A DNA stretch of 60,000 nt, taken from the NCBI GenBank assembly GCA_016946835.1, contig JACVTC010000180.1:237501-297500 (forward strand), given 5' to 3'. Positions 46,769 through 58,200 of this stretch are shown here, in pieces. The stretch is from Neocallimastix lanati (nom. inval.) (lineage: Eukaryota > Neocallimastigomycota > Neocallimastigomycetes > Neocallimastigales > Neocallimastigaceae). The notes beneath the pieces were generated by a model that had not been told where the DNA came from, ran no database searches, and worked only from the letters and a program-made list of their open reading frames with translations. Position 1 is the stretch's first letter; each line of letters begins with the position of its first letter. Position numbers and translations under genes: made by a program.

Positions 46769-49252
46769 CATTATTATCATTTTCATTACCATTATTATTA
46801 TTATTATCATTATCATTATTGTTATTCGACATCTGTGGCTGTACTTCATTATTTGAATTATTTCCAGACGATGAAGCATTATTTTCAGTTGAAGCATTTT
46901 CATTATTATTCCTATTTGAAGAAGATGCATCATTTTCTTGTGCTGTGGAAGAAGTTGGTTCTTCATTTTCTTCAACCAATTCTGGATGATTTAATAAGTA
47001 ATCTGTAGCACGAGATACATTATTTGAGCATTCTATCAAAGCTTTTTCGCATGCTTTACGAGGAAAACCCATATCCATTAAAATTGCTAACTGTTCTGGA
47101 TTTGGTTTTATTTGAGGCTTAAATGACAAAATTGTTGGTTTAATTGTTTTTGTTCCTGTATCATTTTCACCATTAGCTTTTAATATATTTTTAATAATTG
47201 ATATCATTTCATTTATAATTTCAGATGGACAATACTTAAGATTTTTGTCTTTCCAGATATCAAGAATAATCTTTATAATAAAATATCTCATCATAACAAC
47301 AAAACCATTAACCTTAGTTTCTTCAAATGAAAGAATATAATTAAGATATCCTGAGCCATGGATGGCATCATAAGATGATAAATATATGAAAAGAAACATG
47401 ATTTTACTTATACCTTTATTGTTCATATCTAATTCCTCTTCAATAGAACTTAATGCATCTTTATTATCTTTTTCTTCTTCCTTTTTCTTATTTAATTCCT
47501 TATTTTGATTCCATAAATCATAAAATATTTTATGTAAAGTATCTAAATTTTCTTTCTTTGCTAATGATTTAACAAATTGAATATGAATAAAATTACTAGT
47601 TCGTTCATTGATAGTAGAACGAGAAATTAAATTAAGATATAAATTCAAAAAGTTTAAGCAATGTAATTCTGAAACTGACTTTTTTTTATATGGATAATTC
47701 AATGAATTTAAGATACATTCACCAAGAGTATCAATTAATTTGAATTTTGTTTTTCTTATATTTTCATCATCAGAGCTTTTTCTAGTCATCAAAACCTTGG
47801 ATATAGCTTCATGAACAGTTACTGATGTAATTATATATCTTTTTAATATAAATTGCAAGTATTTATAATTTTTAAATGATGAACTGTCTAAATCAATTTC
47901 ATTTTCTAATTTTGTTATATCAACATCCTTCACCTTAGAAGAAAGAGAACTAAGCATAAACTCTGAAATATCAGATTTCATTAATTTTTTTCCGTAACTG
48001 AATTTGTAATTTTCAATGTAGTCATACCATAATGAATTATTTTTAAACCTTAATTTTAAAAAATTCCATGAACATAGACTATTAAAATTACTAATAAATT
48101 TAATTAGTTTTTCAGTAACATCGGGTTTAGACATAATAGCATCCTTTAATAATACATGTTGATTCATTATACGATAAGTATTAGTTGAGAATAAATCATT
48201 TAATAATTCAGTAAATGCTAAAATAGAGATCATTAAATGCATAATTTTATTTCCTTCATTCAAAGTCGTTTCATCTAATTTAACAAAATTATTATTATAA
48301 TTGAACATATTATATTATATAATATATTAATATTTTATTAAAAATTTAAATATTATATAATATAATAACAAATTTTTTATTATATAATTAAATTAAGTAT
48401 AATATTACTATTTTATAATATTAAAACATACCTTTAATATCAATATATTTATCAAATGAGAATTCTTCAATATTTTCAATCTCTGTATTGATTTCTTCAA
48501 ATAAACCAATTAATTTATTAATTATAATTGGTACGACCTTTTCTTCATTGGCATCTACTAAAGACTTGATAGTTTTAGAACAATAAAATGAAGCTGGTGT
48601 TGCTATTAAATTAAATGGAATGTATGGTAAAGTATAGAATTTTATTACAGCATCTAAACCACCAATATCAATAAATTCATTACGATGATAATTATTTTGA
48701 AAAAGACCGTCAAGGAACTATTTAATGAATAACATAAAAGAATTTAGTTTTCGATACATTAAAATAATATTCTTATAAATATATTTAACATTAAAAAAAG
48801 AAAATAATAATAATGATAATTTACTTTAAAACACAATGAAAGTTGTTGCAAATATGTAGGTATGTAATTCTCATTTTCAGACTTTTGAGTTTCATCATCA
48901 ATTTTTATTTTATTACCTTCATCTTCTATTTTATAAAGATAAATTCCATTAGTATTTTCTAATGGAGCAGTACTATTTTCATCCATTAATTTATTAATCA
49001 TTTTGACAATAGATTTTAAAATATCAGGTTTTATTGCTGGATGATGTCTTATTAATTCATCAATTCCATTGCCAATAGAACTGACAATATAATTTCCAGA
49101 GAATACCCTCATATATTCTTCAGACGTAAATATTTCAAAATATTTATCAGCCGGTTTAGCATCATTAAATTGATTCATGCCGGCTGAATTTAAACAAACA
49201 GCACCAAATGCAGTAGGAATTTCATTTATAGCCTATTCATTGTATATAATTG

Positions 49253-49286
<34 letters not shown>

Positions 49287-52142
49287 TTGGTAATTTATAT
49301 TGATTTTAATATTTAATAAATATTTTAACACATGCAATTAATATTTAATTAATATTTACCTCTGCTGAAACTAAAACACCTTTATTTACAGTTTCTAAAA
49401 AGATTTGAGGTAACTTCGCTTCTTGAAGAATATTAAGGCATGTTGGTTCATTATTTATAAATGTTGACATAATTTCAATAGCTTAAATTCAAAAACGATT
49501 AAAATAAATATGATTTTAACTTTTTTATTATTATACTATAAAATAAAAAATTATTTTTATCTTTAATAATAAAATTAACTTACTTAATCCATAGACTAAT
49601 ATACCAAATTTATTATAATATTTAAAAATGTTATATAATGAATTTGGCAAACTTGAATCAATTAAATTTCTCATTCTATCTGAACTTCCAGAAGTTTGCA
49701 TTAAATGTAAAATTAACTTTAATGATGCTCTAAGAAGAACCATACTTTCATGTGGTACAAAATCTTTTTCATCTATTAAAAATTTATCATAAATAAGTAT
49801 TTATTTATTTTATTACTTATCAGTTTCTATTTATTTATTTTTCTTTTATTTATTTAAAAATACCTCTAGGAAATACTTCTTGTCCTGTTAAAGCATCTTT
49901 CATATTTTGATCATTATCACCTGACTTTGAATTTTCATCTTCAATTAATTTAACATTATATTCTACTTCATACTATTCAAATAATTAAATCAATTAAATA
50001 AAATTAATAATTACAAAATATATAAAATTATATATTAAAATAATTGAGTATTTATTACTTTAATTCTATCAAGAACTTTATCTAACCCATTCTCTTCTAT
50101 AAATATTGGGAATACTTGTGTTTTGATTAACAAAAAGTTATCCAAAAGAATAATGCATTTTGTTAAATTCTTTTAAATTTAATAGTTAATATATTTATAT
50201 TAATAATTTTTAATCTAAAAATTTAATATTAATATATGTATTTTTATATTTATATTTATTAAAATAATTTACTTTATATCTATCTAATCTTTTGTTTTCA
50301 AGGGCGCTGATTAATAAATTAACAGTAACTTGCATTGCTAAAGTATTTGTACTTCCTTGAAGACTAATAATATATGAAACAAGAGTAAAAAATATATCCA
50401 CAAATTCTTGTGGGATTTCCATAACTAAAAATTTAATATATATATATTTATTATATATAATTTTTATTAAAATATTAATATATAATTAATATAAATTGTT
50501 AATATATTTTATTATATATTTTGTTGTATTCCATTAATTTATTAAGCATTACCATCCATATCAAGATTTTTTATAACTTTTCTGAATATATATGAAAGTA
50601 TACCATAATTTGTTGATGAGTTTATGGCAGCTAAAACGAATGTATTTTTTGACTTGTATCGTATTATTCCATCTAATACAGAAAGAATTGCAGTTTGTAT
50701 TCCCTATTTATTTTTATATTTTATTAACAATATTAAAAAAACACCAATCACAATAAAAAAAAATACTATATATAATATATATATATAATAAATTTACATA
50801 TGTATTTGGATCATCAGATTGAAGAATTTCGGCAATGTTTGATATTAAATCAGGTTCGTAAACGAATACTTTTGATGTTGCAACTTCTTCTTCAACCATT
50901 TGAACTTTATTTATAATATTAATAAAAATTTAATATCATCAATAATTTATTATTAATAAATATATATATTTTATCACTCAAAAAATGATTCATTTTTATT
51001 TCATTTTATTTTTTAATTTATTATACTAAATTAAAATATTTTTTATAATAATACCATATATAGAAAGTGCAAAAAGGCGAATTGTAATATATTTAAGTCT
51101 CATTTTATAATCATGAATAGTTTGTAAGAATCTTATTCTATGATATATCGAATACTTATGTTCAGATGGAATATCATAATTTGATACTAATTCATTGTAT
51201 ATTTCTTGAGTAGATTTTTCAAATAATTGTGCTTTATTTAAATTAATAGATATAAGACCATCTAATGATGTTTTATGTTTCAATGATGATTTTGAATGTT
51301 TAGTTGTTAAATTTTCAACTTTTTGCGTTATATTTTGAATCTGCTGTTGAGTTTGTGCAACTTGCTTTCCACTTTTATAATACCGATATGATAATGTAAA
51401 GCATTCATCAGGAAGAGTTATATCTGGATTTATTAATTGAGAATATGTTAAATTAAAATCATTTGAAATCCATGTATGGTATAAAGTATAAATTTTATCA
51501 ATTGAAATTGCTAAAGCAATTTTTCGAGAATTGTTATTTCCAAGTCTTTGAGCAAATTTTAGCATTAATCTTAATAATGCTTCTAATACATCAATATCAT
51601 TGGTATTTAACAATAAATTTAAATGCTAATTATTAAAATATAAATAATATTTATTTATTATTAAAATTAACTATTATTTATAATATATATATAACAATTA
51701 AAATTATAATATTTACCTCATATGAATTATATATATTTCTATTAATACAATTTTCCCATAGATATCTAGTAAAAGTAATAATTGAAAGTAACAATTCTTT
51801 AGTATTCTTATCAAATTCATTTACTTGGATATGTTTAAGTTCAAATTTTTGATTAATTCCTTCAAGAATTGTATCAAATCTATTTAAAACACTTATCCAA
51901 TGATACAAATCACTTTTTTGATTTTTCCAAGGAGAATTTTCAACTATAACATTATGTAATTCATTTTCAGGACAATTAGTTAAAATTTCTACCAATTGAT
52001 GAATTTTTGTTGGCTATTCAAAATTTTTAATTCATTTTTTTTTTTTTTTTTTAATAATGAACAATACGATCATATAATAATCATATATTATTAAATGGTT
52101 AAATATTAATATATTTATTTAATTTCAATTTATTGTATTTAT

Positions 52143-52179
<37 letters not shown>

Positions 52180-52307
52180 GATTTAATTATGAAATTTATT
52201 ATTATAATTATTTATTTCTTGTATATATTTATTATTATTATTATTAATTTTTTTTATTACTTTACCGGATTGATTAATTTTTTTGGTGGTGACTTTTTAA
52301 TTTTCAT
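39446..52307 (-). CDS. HUWE1: HUWE1/Tom1-type giant HECT E3 ubiquitin ligase (14 exons)
   Basis: Exons, 5' to 3': 52307-52266, 52013-51717, 51625-51055, 50904-50798, 50703-50553, 50424-50273, 50169-50059, 49972-49864, 49772-49584, 49481-49360, 49232-48825, 48717-48432, 48274-39715, 39548-39446. Phases agree and give 11208 nt, 3735 residues (yeast Tom1 about 3270, human HUWE1 about 4370). The N-terminal armadillo-type regions (DUF908/DUF913) show the blocks [16 protein letters not shown] and [15 protein letters not shown] domain ([15 protein letters not shown]) lies near 1240-1280, preceding an Asn-rich tract. Long acidic runs cover about 2190-2400, a charged Glu/Lys/Arg helix about 2600-2640, and two UBM-like ubiquitin-binding motifs ([26 protein letters not shown]) about 2705-2755. 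The HECT domain spans about 3380-3735. Catalytic Cys3702 in LPSAHTC is encoded across the last intron (TG|T). It attaches ubiquitin to substrates in protein quality control and chromatin/ribosome surveillance. Confidence 0.97.
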
Positions 52308-52310
52308 TTT

Positions 52311-52358
<48 letters not shown>

Positions 52359-52876
52359 CTCTTATCTCTCTCTCTTTTATTTATTTATTTATTTATTATT
52401 ATTATTATTTTTTTTTTGATTATTAAAAAAAAAACCTTTTAATAAATAAATAATATTAAAATTTTAATAATAAATTATGAATAATAAAAATTCTGATGAT
52501 TATATTAAGTATAACAACAATATAACTGTTAAAAAATAAATAAATAGATAAAAAAGTTAATTAATTAGTTATATTTATATTAAATATTTATTTAGTTTTG
52601 ATTTTAAAATTTTAATAAAACAGATAATAAAAAACAAACAAAAAAACAAAAAACAAAATATTACTGCCATTACAACATTTCTTATATTACTAAAAATAAC
52701 AACAATATTTATAAAAAATAATATTTGAAAATAATTATTTATTCTGTCTTAATTTTAAAAAATTTTATTACATTTAAAATATATTTAATATTTTTCATTT
52801 CCATATGCTTTAGCTATTTAAGTAATTCTTGTTAATACAAAAAAAAAAAAAATCAATTGATCTTTAAATAAACTCT

Positions 52877-52921
<45 letters not shown>

Positions 52922-53424
52922 TTTTATTTTTAAAAATGTATAGACTTTCAAATAATTATTAAAATTAAAGTAAATATAAAATTTTAATTATACCTCTTTT
53001 TTGTTATTTTAATATTTTAAAGTTATACAATTACAATTGTTATTATTAATTAATTATTATTATTTCAATAATAACAATATTTAAATAATTGAAATAACAA
53101 TATCGTGTATAAAGAATGATAAATATTTTTTTTATATATACTTAAAAAATTAAAATTAATATTAATAATTTTAATATTAAAAAAACGGCAATGTCTATTT
53201 TTATTAGTATTATTAGAATGAATAAAAATAATAAATATATTACATATTAAGTTTTAAATAAACTTTTTTTGAAATGTATTAAAAATTTTTAATAAGACTG
53301 TATTAATAATATAAAATTAATTGAATTTAATAATAAATTATTTATTTATTTAATTTTTATTAGTATATATTCATTTTATTTAAAAAAAAATAATATTTAA
53401 AATTAAACTGTAATTAATTAATAC
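52308..53424. other. HECT-gene promoter region and AT-rich intergenic DNA
   Basis: Immediately upstream of the HECT start codon lies a poly-T run of about 45 bases (52312-52358) ending in a TCTTATCTCTCTCTC stretch. On the gene strand this is a poly-A tract in the 5' UTR or promoter. Further poly-T lies at 52879-52919. No other gene seen. Confidence 0.6.
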
Positions 53425-53667
53425 TTGTTGGACATGAATTACAGAAATTTATTAAATAGTACAATTATTTTTTATTTAGTTTCTAGTTATTTCTTATTTT
53501 TAATTTTGGATTTGGTTATATATCATGTGATATATACACTATTTAAATGGGGAGGTTGCATAACGCCAATTTTTTCACGTGATGTATATAAATATGTGGC
53601 TATAGCTATATTATGCTACATAATATTATTTTATTGTATTAATTTGTTATTTCAATTTTTAAATTAA
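53425..53667 (+). CDS. Small hydrophobic ORF, doubtful
   Basis: An 80-codon frame with two likely membrane helices (about residues 12-40 and 57-79) joined by a loop with KWGGCITPIFSRDVYKY. The loop region has more G and C than the flanks and varied residues, which argues slightly for real or formerly real coding. No family recognised, and no splice partners found. It could be a remnant exon or chance. Confidence 0.25.
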   Translation: MLDMNYRNLLNSTIIFYLVSSYFLFLILDLVIYHVIYTLFKWGGCITPIFSRDVYKYVAIAILCYIILFYCINLLFQFLN

Positions 53668-53993
53668 TTATTAAGTGAATAATTAAATAAATCATATAAT
53701 GGTTAGATTTTATGATTTTAATTCTTTTATTTAAATGCTATTAACAAAAGAATTATATAAAAATATAAATGTTATTAAAAATATAAATATTATTAATAAT
53801 AATTCTTTTATTTAAATATTATTAAAAAAAAATAATTATAATGATAAAATTATTAATTATAGAGACGCATTTGAATATTTATTTAAACTGTATAAATTTA
53901 TTAAGCTTTATAAATTAATTTTTCGAATGAAAGAATTATTATTATTTCGTTTGGTTATTCCTCATTTCTTAATTATTTATTATAAAATAATAT
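53668..53993. other. AT-rich intergenic DNA
   Basis: Short repeats of AATATAAATATTATTAA and AATTCTTTTATTTAAAT near 53715-53825. No gene seen. Confidence 0.5.
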
Positions 53994-54925
53994 TTATAAT
54001 ATATTATTTAAATCAGTTAAACAATCAAACCACAAATTAATAGTATTATTTCTATCCCATTTAGCATTAATTAACTTGGCTTCAATATTTTTGTAGGGTT
54101 CAATTAAGACACTGATTTCATTAGTTTTATTTATTGCTCTTTTTTTTATTTTCCAAATTCCTCTTATTTTTCTTTGATAATCATAATATGGTAAATGTTC
54201 AAGTTCATTTAATTTATCTATTAATTCATAATAAGATGGTTTTGTTGGAAATAAATTAATTAAATAACTATTGAGTGATTCTGCAATTATAATATTATTG
54301 TTACACGTATTAGCATTTTTTTTTTTAATTTTTTAAATAATATTTTATATGTTTCTTGTTCTTTATTTTTTAATATTGCAAAAGAAGTAGTATAAAAACT
54401 ATCTAACTCTTTAGCGTAAGTTCTTGTAATAAATATTTGATAACTAAATTTAGGGGCAATAAAAAATGACCATCAACAAATATATCATCATTATATTCTA
54501 AATAATTTTACTTGAAAAAGGGATTGAAAAATTATTAAATTAGTATTTTTTGAATATAATAAAATTTTCACCTCGCTTTGGTTTATAATATTTAGATTTA
54601 TTAGGAATTTCAGTAAATGTTGTTAAATTGGATGGTAGTTTTTTATTTAAATTTCTTGATATTTGGGATTTAATTGAATTATATTCTGGACATATAAATC
54701 TCATTTCTTTAGAAATTTTATTATATAGGGGTTTTATTTTTATACCAAAAGGAATTGAACTTTTTTCAATTCCATTTTTAATTTTATGTTTCATTATAGA
54801 TAGAGATACATCGTATTCTTTTTTAGGATGATTATGTGAACTATCATATTTTAAGATTTCTTTCTTATCATTTAAAATAATAAAAGATTTACATTTATTT
54901 CGGTACATAAACTTTGGAATTATCT
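53994..54925 (-). pseudogene. MULE-type transposase remnant with FLYWCH zinc finger
   Basis: The upstream frame (54908-54540) starts inside a FLYWCH-type finger (RNKCKSFIILNDKKEI with SHNHP supplying the Cys/His ligands). It continues with the linker usual in fungal Mutator-like elements (ISKEMRFICPEYNSIKSQIS, then the LPSNLTTFTEIP block). After stops near 54490-54540, a DDIFVDGHFLLPL segment matches the start of the transposase catalytic domain (first Asp block). It is followed by fragments and then about 130 open codons down to the stop at 53994 (LNELEHLPYYDYQRKIRGIW and WDRNNTINLWFDCL). The middle of the catalytic domain is missing or scrambled. Inactive. Confidence 0.7.
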
Positions 54926-54934
54926 TTTCTTATA

Positions 54935-55050
54935 TACGAAAAATTAAATTTATATTTTTTATTAATAAGAATTTATTTTTTTCCTTTGTTATATACGAAA
55001 AATTAAATTTATATTTTTATTAATAATAATTTATTTTTTTCCTTTGTTAG
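54935..55050. repeat. Tandem duplication of about 60 bp inside the MULE remnant
   Basis: The words TATACGAAAAATTAAATTTA and AATTTATTTTTTTCCTTTGT occur twice in a row, ending at about 54990 and 55048. They interrupt the minus-strand frame just upstream of the FLYWCH finger. A short frame beginning MEENLIIDVSLTKEKNK ends within it. Confidence 0.8.
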
Positions 55051-55235
55051 ACTCACATCAATAATTAGATTTTCTTCCATTTCTATATTTTTATAAATAT
55101 TTTTTAATTATATAATTAAAATTTTTATATTAATTATCCAATATTATTCTTACTAATTTTGAAAAATTAGTTTTTCAATTGTTTGTAAAAAAAAAAAAAA
55201 AAAAAATAAATAAAGAATGCAATAATATAAATACA

Positions 55236-58200
55236 AGTATACAAAATAAAATAAAATAAAATAAAATAAAATAAAATAAAATAAAATAAAATAAAATAAA
55301 TAGTTGAAATATGAATATAAAGTACATATTGAATAAAATAAAATAAAATAAAATAAAATAAATAGTTGAAATATGAATATAAAGTACATATTGAATAAAA
55401 TAAAATAAAATAAAATAAATAGTTGAAATATGAATATAAAGTACAGATTGAATAAAATAAAATAAAATAAAATAAAATAAAATAAAATAAAATAAAATAG
55501 AATAGAATAAATAGTAGAATATAAATATTAAGTACAGATTGAATAAAATAAAATAAAATAAAATAAAATAGAATAAATAGTAGAATATAAATATTAAGTA
55601 CAGATTGAATAAAATAAAATAAAATAAAATAAAATAAATAGTTGAAATATGAATATAAAGTACAGATTGAATAAAATAAAATAAAATAAAATAAATAGTT
55701 GAAATATGAATATAAAGTACAGATTGAATAAAATAAAATAAAATAAAATAAATAGTTGAAATATGAATATAAAGTACAGATTGAATAAAATAAAATAAAA
55801 TAAAATAAATAGTTGAAATATGAATATAAAGTACAGATTGAATAAAATAAAATAAAATAAAATAAATAGTTGAAATATGAATATAAAGTACAGATTGAAT
55901 AAAATAAAATAAAATAAAATAAATAGTTGAAATATGAATATAAAGTACAGATTGAATAAAATAAAATAAAATAAATAGTTGAAATATGAATATAAAGTAC
56001 AGATTGAATAAAATAAAATAAAATAAAATAAAATAAAATAAATAGTTGAAATATGAATATAATGTACAGATTGAATAAATAAAATAAAATAAAATAAAAT
56101 AAAATAAAATAAAATAAAATAAAATAAAATAAAATAAAATAAAATAAAATAAAATAAAATAAAATAAAATAAAATAAAATAAAATAAAATAAAATAAAAT
56201 AAAATAAAATAAAATAAAATAAAATAAAATAAAATAAAATAAAATAAATAGTTGAAATATGAATATAAAGTACAGATTGAATAAAATAAAATAAAATAAA
56301 ATAAAATAAAATAAAATAAAATAAAATAAAATAAAATAAAATAAATAGTTGAAATATGAATATAAAGTACAGATTGAATAAAATAAAATAAAATAAAATA
56401 AAATAAAATAAAATAAAATAAAATAAAATAAAATAAAATAAAATAAAATAAAATAAAATAAAATAAAATAAAATAAAATAAAATAAAATAAAATAAAATA
56501 AAATAAAATAAAATAAAATAAAATAAAATAAAATAAAATAAAATAAAATAAAATAAAATAAAATAAAATAAAATAAAATAAAATAAATAATGAAGTAATA
56601 TAGAAGTAATATAAAAGAATAAAGTATTAATAAAAATAAAATAAAATAAAATAAAATAAAATAAAATAAAATAAAATAAAATAAAATAAAATAAAATAAA
56701 ATAAAATAAAATAAAATAAAATAAAATAAAATAAAATAAAATAAAATAAAATAAAATAAAATAAAATAAAATAAAATAAAATAAAATAAAATAAAATAAA
56801 ATAAAATAAAATAAAATAAAATAAAATAAAATAAAATAAAATAAAATAAAATAAAATAAAATAAAATAAAATAAAATAAATAGTTGAAAATGAATATAAA
56901 GTACAGATTGAATAAAATAAAATAAAATAAAATAAATAGTTGAAATATGAATATAAAGTACAGATTGAATAAAATAAAATAAAATAAAATAAATAGTTGA
57001 AATATGAATATAAAGTACAGATTGAATAAAATAAAATAAAATAAAATAAAATAAAATAAAATAAAATAAAATAAATAGTTGAAATATGAATATAATGTAC
57101 AGATTGAATAAAATAAAATAAAATAAAATAAAATAAAATAAAATAAAATAGAATAAATAGTAGAATATAAATATTAAGTACAGATTGAATAAAATAAAAT
57201 AAAATAAAATAAAATAAAATAAAATAGAATAAATAGTAGAATATAAATATTAAGTACAGATTGAATAAAATAAAATAAAATAAAATAAAATAAAATAAAA
57301 TAGAATAAATAGTAGAATATAAATATTAAGTACAGATTGAATAAAATAAAATAAAATAAAATAAAATAAAATAAATAGTTGAAATATGAATATAAAGTAC
57401 ATATTGAATAAAATAAAATAAAATAAAATAAATAGTTGAAATATGAATATAAAGTACAGATTGAATAAAATAAAATAAAATAAAATAAATAGTTGAAATA
57501 TGAATATAATGTACAGATTGAATAAAATAAAATAAAATAAAATAAAATAAAATAGAATAGAATAAATAGTAGAATATAAATATTAAGTACAGATTGAATA
57601 AAATAAAATAAAATAAAATAAAATAAAATAAAATAGAATAAATAGTAGAATATAAATATTAAGTACAGATTGAATAAAATAAAATAAAATAAAATAAAAT
57701 AAAATAAATAGTTGAAATATGAATATAAAGTACAGATTGAATAAAATAAAATAAAATAAAATAAATAGTTGAAATATGAATATAAAGTACAGATTGAATA
57801 AAATAAAATAAAATAAAATAAAATAAAATAAATAGTTGAAATATGAATATAATGTACAGATTGAATAAAATAAAATAAAATAAAATAAAATAAAATAAAA
57901 TAAAATAAAATAAAATAAAATAAAATAAAATAAAATAAAATAAAATAAAATAAAATAAAATAAAATAAAATAAAATAAAATAAAATAAAATAAAATAAAA
58001 TAAAATAAATAATGAAGTAATATAGAAGTAATATAAAAGAATAAAGTATTAATAAAAATAAAATAAATAAAATAAAATAAAATAAAATAAAATAAAATAA
58101 AATAAAATAAAATAAAATAAAATAAAATAAAATAAAATAAAATAAAATAAAATAAAATAAAATAAAATAAAATAAAATAAAATAAAATAAAATAAAATAA

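Noticed and set aside
48275-48308. ATG at 48308 as the start of the HECT protein
   Set aside because: The 11 codons before the acceptor at 48274 are intron. Splicing to 48432 restores continuity (YIDIK then DETTLNE), and conserved upstream domains are encoded to 52307.
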